DNA of 64,000 nucleotides from Burkholderia sp. Bp8963. GTDB taxonomy: Bacteria > Pseudomonadota > Gammaproteobacteria > Burkholderiales > Burkholderiaceae. Positions 1 through 9,650 of the stretch are shown here, in pieces. The position numbers were made by a program, and so were the translations under genes. The stretch lies in the NCBI RefSeq assembly GCF_003854275.1, contig NZ_QTQP01000035.1, positions 17,753 through 81,752 on the forward strand. Reading direction: 5' to 3'. Below the pieces are notes generated by a model. The model was given only the letters and a program-made list of their open reading frames with translations, was not told the DNA's origin and searched no databases. The stretch's first letter is position 1. Every line of letters starts with the position of its first letter.

Positions 1-2447
1 GCCTGCGTGGCGTCCGTCTTGCTCCCGGCCGCCACCGTCACCGAGCCAGCCAGCCACGGATTGCCAATGCCGTCGACAAGACCGTAATCAACCGGATACT
101 TCCCCGCGCCCGGCACCCGCGGCGTCCAGACGAACGCCACATCGGGATCGCCCAGCAGCAGGCCGATGCGCTGCTTGATGCCGGGTTCATTGCCCTGAGC
201 ACAGGGTTCCACCTGGTAGTTGAACGCCCTGCCGCGAGCGCGGCTGATGGCCGGATAGTGCCTGAGGAACGCGAGCTTGGTGTCGATCAGGCGCGGCTGC
301 GCCACCGCCTCCCCCGCGGCATTGGTGAGCAGCAACGCGTATTCGTTGAATTGTTCGCCGAACCGTGCCAGCAAGTGGTCGAGGAACCGATTGCGCCGCG
401 CGTGGAACTCGGCCGGCGTCTCGGTCAGCGCCTCGACCTTGCGCAGCCATGCGGCGAGCTTGGCGGCGTCGTCGATGTCCTTGACGATGTCTTCAAGGCC
501 CTTGATGTCGGTATCGTCGAACGCCTTGATGAAGTATGTCCGTGCGACACGGGAATCGAGCGAAAAGAGGTCGGCCGTGTGCGCGAGCTGCGCGAGCGCG
601 TTGCCGAGCAATTGCTCGAACATCATCAGATAGGCCTTGAGGTTCCTGGCCTGTGAACGACGTTCGGCCGACGCGTTGGACGGCAATCCCGCCGGCCCGA
701 TGCCATAGGCCAGCGGAAAGCTGTACTGTACGGGGCAATACTCATCGGGATTCCGGTAGCGGCCGCGCGGCACCGGCAGATCGTTCGGCGGACCCGCATG
801 CTTCGGCCGCTCGGCTTCGCCGCGCAGCTGGTTCAGCGTATCCATCGCCTCATCCATCCTCGGCAGGAACGCAAGGCCGCTCTTGTAGAACAGAAACCGC
901 GATTGGTTCAGGTACAGGCGCGGCTGATGCCTGGCGCGAATCGACAGCAGCCAGGCAGCGCCGATCCTGCCCGGGTCGTATACGGGCTGCCCATTCACCC
1001 AGGTCGGATCGGCGGCGCCCGCGACGGGGTTGCCCTCCGCATCGTATTTGGTCATGCGCAGCTGATTGACCGCAACCACGCCATCGATGCCCATCAGGCG
1101 ATGGATGACGTCGGCGCCGCGCAGCATGGCCTTCAGCGCAGCCGTGTCGAGGTCGCCGTCCTCGATGAAACCGTGGTCGAGTGGCGGGCCGTTGAAGATA
1201 TCCTCCACCGCCGTGCCGTTGCCCAGCAGCTCCTCCAGCGTCCTGAACGGAATCTGCGGGCTCATGTACTGTTCGAGTTCAAACCAGATGGCTGCCTGGA
1301 CGCGATCGATATCGGCGTCGAGTCTGACTTCGATGTCGGCACAGACGGCAACGTCCTCGATACCGACGCCTGTCACGAGGCAATAGTCTTCATCCAGCTT
1401 GCGCGACGCCTGCAGCACTTTCTTTGCACTCTTGATCGCGGCAAGGGTCGCCTTCGCCTTCCGACGGTAGCGCGCGATGAAGCCGCCGGCGCCGGTATCG
1501 GTGAAGAGCGTCTTCCAGCCTGCCGCGCTCACCGCGTGTCGCACGGCATTGTCCGCGATGACGCGCAACGCGGCGTTCGCGATCTCGATCGTCTCGCCGG
1601 ACGCAAGCAGCGTGATCCGGAAGCTCAGATAGAACACGTTGTTCCACTCGCTCCGCAGATACTCGTCCTGCTGCTGCGCTGTGGCGAGATCGAAGACGTT
1701 GTACGTCCTGGTCGCCCCGAGACGCAGCAGTTCGATCTTGTACGCGCCGGCATCGGCAAAGACGGCGTCGCGCTCGAGGAAGCGCTGCCACGCACCGCGA
1801 TCGAGCAGTGCGATATCCGGAAAGCGCAGCTCCATCACGATCGGGTGTGCGCCGTTGCTGTCGTGATGAACCGTCTGGTAGACGATCATCCGATCGTTCA
1901 GGTCACCGAGCTCGGGATCGTCGCCGAGCTCGAGCAACGTCTCGTACAGTCCGAGCGCCCACACCTCTCGCGCCGGTTGCGGCGTATCGGCCGGCTTCGG
2001 GTATTGCAGTACGAGCTGGCCGCTCCTATCGCAGAACGCCCAGTAGCTCGCTTCGCAGGCGCACGCCTTGCAAATGAGCCACGCGTTGCGCACACCCGGC
2101 TGATCGATCAGCACCCGCCGGAAATCGTTCGTGGTGGTCGGACTGACCGTGAGGATCTCGCGCGCCGTGAAAAACGCCTGATCCGGATAAGGCTGCCCGG
2201 GATTGGCCGACGGCGTCTTCGGCATCAGGATGTCGTCGATGCGCCAGCCGATCCTGTAGCCGAGATCCGTGATTGCGTAGCAAAGCGCCTCCAGGATCGT
2301 CACGCCCGGGTCGCTAACGTTGTAATCCGTCCAGTGATCGCTGCCGGCTTGCTGGATGAACCCGATGCCTTCGCGCCTGAGCAGGTAGAAATCCTGGGAC
2401 GGATCGAGCACCGGGTTCTGGTCCAGGGGGGGAAGGATCGCGCTCAT
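1..2447 (-). CDS. eCIS large baseplate protein (Afp12-like), partial at window edge
   Basis: A minus-strand frame opens at ATG 2447 and stays open for 815 codons to base 1, so the C-terminus lies outside the window. The start overlaps the stop of the preceding baseplate gene as ATGA, which implies translational coupling. Near residue 45 it carries a DPGVTILEAL..AITDLGYR stretch, typical of N-termini of contractile-tail baseplate proteins of the J/gp47 and Afp12 type. From its place after the J-like gene I infer that it forms the second wedge protein of the baseplate that triggers sheath contraction. Opposite-strand frames here are shadows. Family assignment rests on this motif plus context; total length is unknown. 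Confidence 0.75.
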   Translation of the reverse strand, partial: MSAILPPLDQNPVLDPSQDFYLLRREGIGFIQQAGSDHWTDYNVSDPGVTILEALCYAITDLGYRIGWRIDDILMPKTPSANPGQPYPDQAFFTAREILTVSPTTTNDFRRVLIDQPGVRNAWLICKACACEASYWAFCDRSGQLVLQYPKPADTPQPAREVWALGLYETLLELGDDPELGDLNDRMIVYQTVHHDSNGAHPIVMELRFPDIALLDRGAWQRFLERDAVFADAGAYKIELLRLGATRTYNVFDLATAQQQDEYLRSEWNNVFYLSFRITLLASGETIEIANAALRVIADNAVRHAVSAAGWKTLFTDTGAGGFIARYRRKAKATLAAIKSAKKVLQASRKLDEDYCLVTGVGIEDVAVCADIEVRLDADIDRVQAAIWFELEQYMSPQIPFRTLEELLGNGTAVEDIFNGPPLDHGFIEDGDLDTAALKAMLRGADVIHRLMGIDGVVAVNQLRMTKYDAEGNPVAGAADPTWVNGQPVYDPGRIGAAWLLSIRARHQPRLYLNQSRFLFYKSGLAFLPRMDEAMDTLNQLRGEAERPKHAGPPNDLPVPRGRYRNPDEYCPVQYSFPLAYGIGPAGLPSNASAERRSQARNLKAYLMMFEQLLGNALAQLAHTADLFSLDSRVARTYFIKAFDDTDIKGLEDIVKDIDDAAKLAAWLRKVEALTETPAEFHARRNRFLDHLLARFGEQFNEYALLLTNAAGEAVAQPRLIDTKLAFLRHYPAISRARGRAFNYQVEPCAQGNEPGIKQRIGLLLGDPDVAFVWTPRVPGAGKYPVDYGLVDGIGNPWLAGSVTVAAGSKTDATQ

Positions 2448-5400
2448 GGTCCGCACCCGCATGTTTCAGCCAGCGCCGAATCCGGAGCGGCTCCGATAGG
2501 AGAAATCCCGTGCCTGCCGGCGGATACCAGCACCGACACTGCACGCGATCCGGCGATCTCGTCCAGGTCCACGGTGCCGGCCGGCTGACACGGGATGTCC
2601 CGGAACAACTGGAAATCCGTCACATAGTCCACATAGGGCTGCCCTTCGACGAACTGGATCAGCGTCGACTTGTAGATCTTGCCGCCGAACGACGGCACAC
2701 CGATGCCGTCGAAGGCCCACGGCGACAGGAAGCGCGTGATCGCCTGCTGCAGTTGCGTCGTGTAGTAAGCCTGATCGTATCCGTCGCGCAATTTCAGCTT
2801 GAACTCGGCGCGCACCGATTCGAACTGCGGATTCTTGACGTGCAATTGCGCGAAGCAGCCGCAGCGCCGCTGAAGGAAGGACTGGATCTCGTTGAGCAGG
2901 CGCAGGCTCGTATACGGCTTGAGCGGATCGCGATGCTGCTGCGAAGTCAGGCTCGCCAGCGCGACGATCGTCACGTGCCCGGGCGCGAGCTCGCGATAGA
3001 TACCGCCGCTGCATGGGCCCGTACTGTCGCTGTCGGCAGGCTCGTAACACGTGTGATTGAGACACTTGACCTTGTAGATCTGCGGGAACGCATCGAGAAT
3101 CAGGCGTTCGTAATCCCACAGATCGATCGCGCGATCCTTGTGCCGCAGGCGCTCGCTGACACGCTGATAGAACGCTTGCGGCCGCTCCGCGCCGCGACCG
3201 CCAAACGACGGATATGGCTGGGTGATGCTCTTGATCGCGGACGCCGGCGTGGCAAGTTGGGTAATCGTCCCCGCCGGCAACGGCGTCGCGGAAAAATCCG
3301 GAGCATTGCCCTGATCGGAAAACACCGCCTCCAACGCCTGGGCCGCGACGCACTGCAGCCGGCAAACCGCATCGCTCGCCTCGCTCACCGCGGCACGGAT
3401 CCAGAACCAGCCGGATGGCAGCAGCCGGTTGTCGCTCGTCGCGTCGGACGGCACGGCAAAGGTGACGATGCCCGAGTTGAGCAGTGCCTCGGTCGCATCC
3501 GCGACACCATTCTCGGGGAAGTCGACCCACTGGTCGTGCGCGAGATAGTTCCAGTCGATATGCTGCGCCGGCTTCTGCGCGAGCGGGTTGGCCGTTCCAT
3601 CCACGACCTGGAACAGCAACGACAGATTCTGCGGCGGCACGAGCCCCGCAATGCCGATGTAGCACTCGGCTTCGCTCGTGAACATCGCGCCGCCGCGGCT
3701 AAACCGGAACTGCGGCAGCAGCGGAACTGCGCTGCCACCGCTCAGATACGGATGCTGCTCGGCGGTGCCGAAGGGCGCCAGATGGAAGAACCGTCCGATA
3801 CGGCTCTTGAATGCGGCCTCCGACGCAGTATCCAGCGCGAGCGTCGTGGTGGCCGCGTAACCCGCGGTGAGCGCGGCGGCGACGGGCCCCTGGGGCGGCT
3901 TGCCGGGGTAGCCTGCTGAATCGGGATCCTTTCGCAAATAGGCGATGAGGTCCGTTTGATAATTATCCTGACCGATGTCGTTATCGAGCTTGAGCCTGAC
4001 ATAGCCGTGGCGTGACTGTGTCCCAAAGGCTTCGGCAGGCCCGAAGTCGGGCGCGTCCAGCACCGTATCGTCAACATGGCCATCCACCAGGAAGGTCGTG
4101 GTGTCTCCAGACGTCGGCGCAATCGAGATCGATGTGCCCGACGGAAACCATGTCCCCGCGCCGAGAAAATCGATGCCGGCATTCGGCATGCCATGGGCAG
4201 ACGCATAGACCGCCGGCGGCACCAGCCACTTCAGGTCGAACTCCATCCGCGCAAGCTGCTTCTGGAATATCTCCTTCGAGCCGACAACGAGGCTGCTCCC
4301 GGCGACCGGCGATGCGCCAAACGGCTGGAACGGCTTCGACAGATCAACCGGCCCGAAATCGTTGGCCACCGCAAGCGTCCTCACGCCGCTCACGTGGACA
4401 TCCAGCCTGATCTTCGCAACCGTCATATCCTGCAGGCGCGGATACGCATAGTGGCGGGCTTCGTCCTGCGACAGCGTCACCAGCAGCAGCGGCAGATCGG
4501 TGTCGAAGTTGTAGCCGTGCACCGTGGCCGAATAGGGCACGACGGCATCGTCAGCGCCGCTCAGCTCGACGGTGAGTTCAAGCGCTTGGATGCCGACGCG
4601 CACAAATGCCGCGGGCCGCTTCGCGAGCCATCCTTTCGCCGTCGTCAACAGGCAAGTGACGTCTGCCGTGAATTTATCGCCGGAGGCAGTCGGAATGACG
4701 GCGCCGGTCGTCAGCGTCACGACGAACACGCGGGTACCCTCCGCCGCCAGCAGATGGTGCGACGCGATCGCGAATCCCACCTGTGCCGGCGGCATCCGGA
4801 TCGCCGACAGCGCGCCGTCGACGTAGACCTTGTTGAAGAACGGCTGCCACGACCGGTCGACCGAAGTCAGCGGCGCACCCTGCCCGTCGTCGGAATTTGC
4901 GACCGGCGACGCGAAGAGACGGTCCCGGTCCTGCAATCTGTCGGCCACGGGCTCGCGGCCGTGGCGGTACACGGTCTTCAACGCCGCGACGGTCGCCTTG
5001 TTGGCGACGAGATCGGCGCGGTTGGCGAAGAACGCGGCCTTGCCCGTCGCATCCTTGCCGGCCCTGAACAACTGGCCAGGCGCGAAATCGTAGCGATCCG
5101 CCTGCCTGGCGAGTTCGGCGAGAAGATGCACGCCTCCTGGCTGCGCGGGCTTCGGCTTGAGGCCGAGAACCGTCCCGTAATGGAAGTCCAGATGCCGTTG
5201 CGCCAGCGTGTTCCCGGCCGTCCGGGCGTGCGTCAGCAACCGCAGGAAAGCAACGTAGAGCGCGTAATGTGGCGGATGCCCGGAGGAATGGCTCAGCGTA
5301 TCGTCGAGTCCGGCCTGCGCGTCGTTGACGACGCGCATGAACACCTTCAGGAACGCGTCGAAGACTGAGCGGAACAACGGGTGCGTCGCGCAGTGATTGA

Positions 5401-6127
5401 TGCGGCCGAACGGGTCCGGCAGCGCCCCGCCACCCTGGCCGTAGACCGACGTGTCCGCAACGATGCCGGCAACATAGTCGGCCCAGGTCTTGCCACGACT
5501 CCAATTCCCCGACAGTCCCGTACTCAGCACCTTGGCGAACGAGTCTGCCGTGCGGCGCAGAATCTGCATGGCCGGCACCGGCGCGACATCGTTCACGACA
5601 CCGAGCGCCGCGGCACCCTTGTAATATGCGATGAAGCGCTCGAATGCGGATGCGAGCTGCGTGTCGATCAGGTTGCTCAACACACCCTTGAGCGCAACCG
5701 AATCCGGCAGGTGTTGTCCGAGATCGTCCAGCGCGCCGGCCAGCGCGCCGATGGCGGCGAACAGGTAACCGAGATGATCCTCGAGTGCCGGCGGACCTCC
5801 GGCATTGCGCAGGTCGTTCAGAAAATCGAACCAGGACCGGATGCGCACCTTGTAGGCGTTGACATCCTCGACCGACGCGATCGCCAGTGGCACCGCGACA
5901 TCCGTGCCGAAAAACGCTGCCCAATCGTCGCCCTTATCCTTATTGTTCGCATCGTATCGCTTGAGCAGGTGCGCATAGCCCTGTGCGAACACGATGTCGT
6001 CGGCCACTGTGCGTGCATCGACCGGCACGGATACGGGCGCAAGCGCCGCCGACACGCGGTCGTCCTGGCTCGTGCCTTCGCGCACCAGTTTCAGCGGATC
6101 AGTATTCTGTGAGCAATCGTCGGCCAT
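2444..6127 (-). CDS. eCIS baseplate J-like protein (Afp11-like), 1227 aa
   Basis: Very large protein, larger than phage gpJ and in the size range of eCIS Afp11-type wedge proteins. The C-terminal third (about residues 980-1200) has the recognisable baseplate-J pattern: GGRGAERPQAFYQRVSERLR, then RAIDLWDYERLILDAFPQI, a segment where gpJ-like proteins pack around the hub. The N-terminal 400 residues are helical and unrecognised. It follows the gp25-like gene by 21 bases and overlaps the next baseplate gene by ATGA. Expected role: wedge of the cytoplasmically assembled, later released injection particle. No clear Shine-Dalgarno precedes ATG 6127, so expression may depend on coupling to gp25. Confidence 0.82.
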   Translation of the reverse strand: MADDCSQNTDPLKLVREGTSQDDRVSAALAPVSVPVDARTVADDIVFAQGYAHLLKRYDANNKDKGDDWAAFFGTDVAVPLAIASVEDVNAYKVRIRSWFDFLNDLRNAGGPPALEDHLGYLFAAIGALAGALDDLGQHLPDSVALKGVLSNLIDTQLASAFERFIAYYKGAAALGVVNDVAPVPAMQILRRTADSFAKVLSTGLSGNWSRGKTWADYVAGIVADTSVYGQGGGALPDPFGRINHCATHPLFRSVFDAFLKVFMRVVNDAQAGLDDTLSHSSGHPPHYALYVAFLRLLTHARTAGNTLAQRHLDFHYGTVLGLKPKPAQPGGVHLLAELARQADRYDFAPGQLFRAGKDATGKAAFFANRADLVANKATVAALKTVYRHGREPVADRLQDRDRLFASPVANSDDGQGAPLTSVDRSWQPFFNKVYVDGALSAIRMPPAQVGFAIASHHLLAAEGTRVFVVTLTTGAVIPTASGDKFTADVTCLLTTAKGWLAKRPAAFVRVGIQALELTVELSGADDAVVPYSATVHGYNFDTDLPLLLVTLSQDEARHYAYPRLQDMTVAKIRLDVHVSGVRTLAVANDFGPVDLSKPFQPFGASPVAGSSLVVGSKEIFQKQLARMEFDLKWLVPPAVYASAHGMPNAGIDFLGAGTWFPSGTSISIAPTSGDTTTFLVDGHVDDTVLDAPDFGPAEAFGTQSRHGYVRLKLDNDIGQDNYQTDLIAYLRKDPDSAGYPGKPPQGPVAAALTAGYAATTTLALDTASEAAFKSRIGRFFHLAPFGTAEQHPYLSGGSAVPLLPQFRFSRGGAMFTSEAECYIGIAGLVPPQNLSLLFQVVDGTANPLAQKPAQHIDWNYLAHDQWVDFPENGVADATEALLNSGIVTFAVPSDATSDNRLLPSGWFWIRAAVSEASDAVCRLQCVAAQALEAVFSDQGNAPDFSATPLPAGTITQLATPASAIKSITQPYPSFGGRGAERPQAFYQRVSERLRHKDRAIDLWDYERLILDAFPQIYKVKCLNHTCYEPADSDSTGPCSGGIYRELAPGHVTIVALASLTSQQHRDPLKPYTSLRLLNEIQSFLQRRCGCFAQLHVKNPQFESVRAEFKLKLRDGYDQAYYTTQLQQAITRFLSPWAFDGIGVPSFGGKIYKSTLIQFVEGQPYVDYVTDFQLFRDIPCQPAGTVDLDEIAGSRAVSVLVSAGRHGISPIGAAPDSALAETCGCGP

Positions 6128-6148
6128 GTCTGACGTGTGTGTCGTGGT

Positions 6149-6592
6149 CTAGGTGTTGTCCGGCAGCAGGTTGATCGTCGTGGTCAGGTTGATGTCGGTG
6201 CCCTCCTGGAGGTAGTACGGATAGACGAAATTGAACCGCGAGTTGGTCGATCTGACCGTATAGACCACCTGAATGAGCAGCACGCCCTCGAGCGCCCTAC
6301 TGTCGTCGAGCACCACGCTTTCCACCGCCACGCGCGGCTCGTAGTATAGGATCGCGGATTCCACCTTGTCGGCAACCAGGGTCTTGAGCCGTGTGTCGAG
6401 TGTCTCGAACAGCAATTCGCTCAGGTTGCAGCCGTAGAGCGGCTGCATCACGCGCTCGCCGGGCATTGTGCTGAGCAGGATCTGCAGGCTCGAAGCCACG
6501 TCGACCTCATCCTCGAGCATCGTCACGCCCGGCACCGGTCCGTTGAAGTCGGGTGGAAACGACCAGCCGCGACCGAGAAAATCCTGGTTCAT
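6149..6592 (-). CDS. gp25-like baseplate wedge protein (Afp9-like)
   Basis: 147 aa, the usual length of the T4 gp25/GPW family that nucleates sheath polymerisation on the baseplate. Visible family features are the N-terminal FLGRGWSFPP, the internal DEVDVASSLQILLSTMPGER and YGCNLSELLFE; the ExxR-type arrangement in MPGERVM is characteristic. It lies 3 bases downstream of the PAAR gene stop and 21 bases upstream of the J-like gene. In Afp/PVC the gp25 gene precedes the PAAR gene; here the order is reversed. Confidence 0.88.
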   Translation of the reverse strand: MNQDFLGRGWSFPPDFNGPVPGVTMLEDEVDVASSLQILLSTMPGERVMQPLYGCNLSELLFETLDTRLKTLVADKVESAILYYEPRVAVESVVLDDSRALEGVLLIQVVYTVRSTNSRFNFVYPYYLQEGTDINLTTTINLLPDNT

Positions 6593-6595
6593 CGG

Positions 6596-6865
6596 TCAGC
6601 CCCCGATCAGCACGGTGGGCGCGCCGACGGACACCACCGTCCCGCCCCCGCCGGTGGGATCCCCGATGCGGGCGGCAGGTAGCCCGCCGATCAGCACCGT
6701 CGTCGAGCCCATCACGATCGCATCCGCGCCGCAGCTATCTCCGACCCGTGCAGCGGGCAACCCGGCGATCAGAACGGTGGGTTCTCCCGGTGGAATGATG
6801 GGTGTGGGCACGCCGTTGGTCGCCGTGCTGACAATCATGTCGGATACCCTTGCCGCAAAAGACAT
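6596..6865 (-). CDS. PAAR-domain spike tip protein (Afp10-like)
   Basis: 89 aa PAAR protein that should cap the VgrG-like trimer and sharpen the puncturing device. The sequence shows three similar units of the form TVLIGGLPAARxGD (about residues 30-88) with glycine/proline-rich turns, as in short metal-binding PAAR cones. A GGAGG lies just upstream; it is better spaced from the second of two adjacent ATGs (6865) than from the first (6868), so 6865 is chosen. No C-terminal toxin extension is present, so this tip is probably structural, not an effector fusion. Confidence 0.88.
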   Translation of the reverse strand: MSFAARVSDMIVSTATNGVPTPIIPPGEPTVLIAGLPAARVGDSCGADAIVMGSTTVLIGGLPAARIGDPTGGGGTVVSVGAPTVLIGG

Positions 6866-6926
6866 CATGCCTCCCGACTGTCGATCGTTGCTCCATGCAC
6901 CTGCCCGACCGCCCTGACGGCGCGCG

Positions 6927-8693
6927 TCAATTGATCCGCACCATGCCGCCGCTGATCACCGTCGTCGCGTCGCCGTTGATCTTGGTCTGCGCACCCGACA
7001 GCTCTGCCGTCCCGGTGCCAGTGGCCTTGAAACCGCTTTGCGCGCTGAATTCCGCGTTCATGCCCGACAGCTTGACGTCCTTGGCCGCCTTGAAGACCAG
7101 ATCCTTCGCGCTTTCGATCGTGATGCCGTTGGCGTCGAGCGTGATCCTGTTGTCGTTCTCGTCTTGCAGAACGATGCTCTTGCCGTCCTCCGACAATACG
7201 ATTCGGTTCCCGGCCGGCGTCTCGAAGCTGATGGCCTTCTTTTCGTCGTCGAAGGTGAGCTTCAGCTTCTCGCGGCTGACGTAACCCTTGTGGTTGTTGT
7301 CGTCCCTCGCAGGCTCGGGCGATGGCTTCGCGCTGCTGTTGCATTGCCCGAGCACCACGGGAAAGCGCGGATCCTGGCCCAGGAAGCCCACCACGACCTC
7401 ATCGCCGATTTCCGGGCGGAAATACGTCCCGCGGCCCTTGCCCGCATCGAGCGTCGCGATGCGCGCCCAGATGCCGTCATCGCTGGTGGACACGAGCGGC
7501 AGCCGGCACTTGATGCGATCTTCGCCGGCCGGGTCGTTCCCGAGCTGCGTTACCACGCCGATCTGGAGCCCCAGCACCGACGGCAACAGCCCCGCCGCCG
7601 GCAGCGGCCGCAGGTTGTAGGTCTCGGCGAACAGCGCAGGGTTGAGGCCGAACTGCACGTCGGTCTCCCAATTGCCGCCCGACAGCGTGTGCCGCACGCC
7701 GGACACGTAGAGCTTGCCCTCGAACCGTGCGCCGATCCCGCCGATCTGCACGATCTTGCCGGGCAGCACGCCTGCGAAGCCCTGGCACCGCGCCCGTCCG
7801 CGCAGCCGCGCCAGCCGCATCCGCATGAGCCGGGCGTCTGCCCACGCCTGCAATTGAGGCTGGTCGATGGCGCCGCCGTGCGTGATCTCGTCCGTGTCGT
7901 CGCCGAGGACCCTGGCCAGATCTGCCGCCCCAATGTTGCCGGCCAGCGGCGTGGCGGGCTCGCTGCCGTCCGCGCTGACGGTCGCCTGGTCAGCCGCGTT
8001 CCAGCTGACCGCCTTGATCCCCTTGCTCTGCCAGCGCGCATCCATCTCCACGTCCAGTTCGAGCACCGTTGCGCCGTAGGTCATCTGCAGCACCGGCGCG
8101 CCATCCATCCTGGGCCTCGCAATCGTGATCCGGTCGTCCCCGACCATCACGACCTGGCCATTCGCTTCCGCGCGGCACAACACGAAGTCCCAGTCGGTCG
8201 CGTCGTACTGCACCACTTCGTCAAGGTTCGGCAGCGTCGCCTCGACATCATGGGACATCGCATGGGCGACGAGGATGTCCTCCATGATGTCGCTATCCTT
8301 CTTGCCGACGAAGTAATGGCTCTTGCGCGCTGCCGTCAGCTTCACGGCGTCGGCGTAGCAATCGACGCTCAGCACGCCACCACTTTTGCGGACCTTCAGG
8401 TGCTGCTTGACGATCGTTCCCTTGAAGACCGTCTCGTTCTGCGAGCGGTAACCGAGCTGGATCTCGATCGCCTTACCCGGCACGAACAGGTCGGAATTGC
8501 TGGCCGGAAACGTCGCCTTCGCGGCTTCGCCATCATCGAACTGCAACGAGGCCGACGGAATCCGGTTGAGCTCGCGGCTCACCGTCAACGACAGCAGGTG
8601 CAACGTATCGGGCACAACCTGACCGCCCACCAGGATCACGGCGGTGCAGACGTCCGGGGTCGCCGCGGTCGGGATCGTCGACGTGTCGCTCAC
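6927..8693 (-). CDS. VgrG-like central spike protein (Afp8-like)
   Basis: 588 aa. The N-terminal part (residues about 10-370) matches the gp27/VgrG hub fold pattern, including the late-gene-D-type segment DWDFVLCRAEANGQ. It is followed by the gp5-like OB fold (DRIKCRLPLVS, then FRPEIGDEVVVGFLGQDP) at about residues 390-450, and a C-terminal beta-helix built of short repeats ending near VISGGMVRIN. This is the trimeric needle base that receives the PAAR tip. The start ATG overlaps the LysM gene stop (ATGA). No extra C-terminal effector domain is seen. Confidence 0.9.
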   Translation of the reverse strand: MSDTSTIPTAATPDVCTAVILVGGQVVPDTLHLLSLTVSRELNRIPSASLQFDDGEAAKATFPASNSDLFVPGKAIEIQLGYRSQNETVFKGTIVKQHLKVRKSGGVLSVDCYADAVKLTAARKSHYFVGKKDSDIMEDILVAHAMSHDVEATLPNLDEVVQYDATDWDFVLCRAEANGQVVMVGDDRITIARPRMDGAPVLQMTYGATVLELDVEMDARWQSKGIKAVSWNAADQATVSADGSEPATPLAGNIGAADLARVLGDDTDEITHGGAIDQPQLQAWADARLMRMRLARLRGRARCQGFAGVLPGKIVQIGGIGARFEGKLYVSGVRHTLSGGNWETDVQFGLNPALFAETYNLRPLPAAGLLPSVLGLQIGVVTQLGNDPAGEDRIKCRLPLVSTSDDGIWARIATLDAGKGRGTYFRPEIGDEVVVGFLGQDPRFPVVLGQCNSSAKPSPEPARDDNNHKGYVSREKLKLTFDDEKKAISFETPAGNRIVLSEDGKSIVLQDENDNRITLDANGITIESAKDLVFKAAKDVKLSGMNAEFSAQSGFKATGTGTAELSGAQTKINGDATTVISGGMVRIN

Positions 8694-9412
8694 CTCGTGC
8701 TCCCCGTCGAGACGTTCGTTCTGGCGACCGGCGGAAACTCGAGCCTGTCACCCGGTTTCAGGCTGCGGAAATTCGACAACCGGTTGCGATCGGCAACCTG
8801 CAGATAGAGCCTCGGATCGCCGTAGATCTCATAGCAGAGTTGCGGCAGCGTATCGCCGAGCTTCACGATGCGGACATGTGTGAGGTCGGGCGATTGCTTG
8901 TTCTCCTTGGCCGCGCGCTTCTCTTCCTCGATGCTGCTCTTGAACGTCACCTTGGCGGTCGCGCGAATCGGGGTACCGTCGGACTTGAACAGCTTGTACG
9001 TGATGTCGACCGCGGTTGCGCGGCCCTTGAAAATCGAGTTCTCGCCCCAGACGAGCTTGAAGTGACGTGGCTCGTGCGAATCGCCCTGGTAGTCGACGAG
9101 CACCGTCCTGAAGCGCTTGAGATCGTCGGCGACCGAGTCGCGCGGCTCGCCGTCGATGATGCCGGTGTTGTCGAACAGGAATTCGAACGACATTTCAGAC
9201 GGTTCTGTGTATTCGTACTTGAGCTGCTTGCCGCTGGTGCCCTGCCCCTGACCGCCCTGCGAAAATTTCAGCTTGTACGACAGCGTGTAGTTCTCCGGGT
9301 TGATCAGCGCTTCGAACGAATCGTCGGCCTCGGCGACGCCGCCGCTCTCGGCCGCCTTCGAATCGGCAAACGCGAGGATCAGCATTTTGCCGTGCTTACC
9401 GGGTAGCGCCAT
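8690..9412 (-). CDS. LysM-containing eCIS tube/baseplate adaptor (Afp7-like)
   Basis: 240 aa. The first about 155 residues resemble the eCIS tube-associated N-terminal domain (PEKMSFEFLFDNTG-like segment here reads PSEMSFEFLFDNTG). The C-terminus has a LysM module (HVRIVKLGDTLPQLCYEIYG, then a PGDRLEFPP end). In Afp/PVC and T4 gp53-type systems this protein joins the tube to the baseplate. ATG 9412 shares one base with the stop of the DUF5908 gene (TGATG), and its stop overlaps the spike start, so the three genes are tightly coupled. Confidence 0.87.
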   Translation of the reverse strand: MALPGKHGKMLILAFADSKAAESGGVAEADDSFEALINPENYTLSYKLKFSQGGQGQGTSGKQLKYEYTEPSEMSFEFLFDNTGIIDGEPRDSVADDLKRFRTVLVDYQGDSHEPRHFKLVWGENSIFKGRATAVDITYKLFKSDGTPIRATAKVTFKSSIEEEKRAAKENKQSPDLTHVRIVKLGDTLPQLCYEIYGDPRLYLQVADRNRLSNFRSLKPGDRLEFPPVARTNVSTGSTR

Positions 9413-9606
9413 CACCGCTCCTTCATCGCCTGTAGGATCTGCAATACCTGCTCGACGCACTCGGCCACGACCTCGTCCTTGCCAGCGCCGTGCTCGTCGT
9501 GTCCCGCGCCCTTCGCAGCGACGGTATTCGATGCGCCGCCGGCCGTCTCGGGCGGCTTGCCCAAGACCGTGACGCGAATGTGCAACTCCTTGATCTCGAC
9601 CGGCAT
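9412..9606 (-). CDS. DUF5908 small eCIS protein
   Basis: 64 aa. Begins MPVEIKELHIRVTV, the signature start of DUF5908 proteins, which occur almost only inside contractile injection clusters between tube and LysM genes (established association; molecular role not settled). The rest is low-complexity, with a helical C-terminus (VEQVLQILQAMKER). I chose ATG 9606 because the family motif starts there; a longer in-frame extension upstream has no family resemblance and overlaps the tube gene. Confidence 0.75.
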   Translation of the reverse strand: MPVEIKELHIRVTVLGKPPETAGGASNTVAAKGAGHDEHGAGKDEVVAECVEQVLQILQAMKER

Positions 9607-9650
9607 ATCCGCCCATCCCGTGAGAAATGTCGAACGAAACAGCACGCGCG

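Noticed and set aside
798..2588. 596-codon open frame on the plus strand
   Set aside because: It is antisense to the real minus-strand baseplate gene; residue make-up is the Arg/His/Val-rich pattern of a shadow frame and has no family motif.
7038..8807. 589-codon plus-strand frame across the spike gene
   Set aside because: Complement of the VgrG-like gene, whose domain order is unmistakable; the plus-strand product has no recognisable motif.
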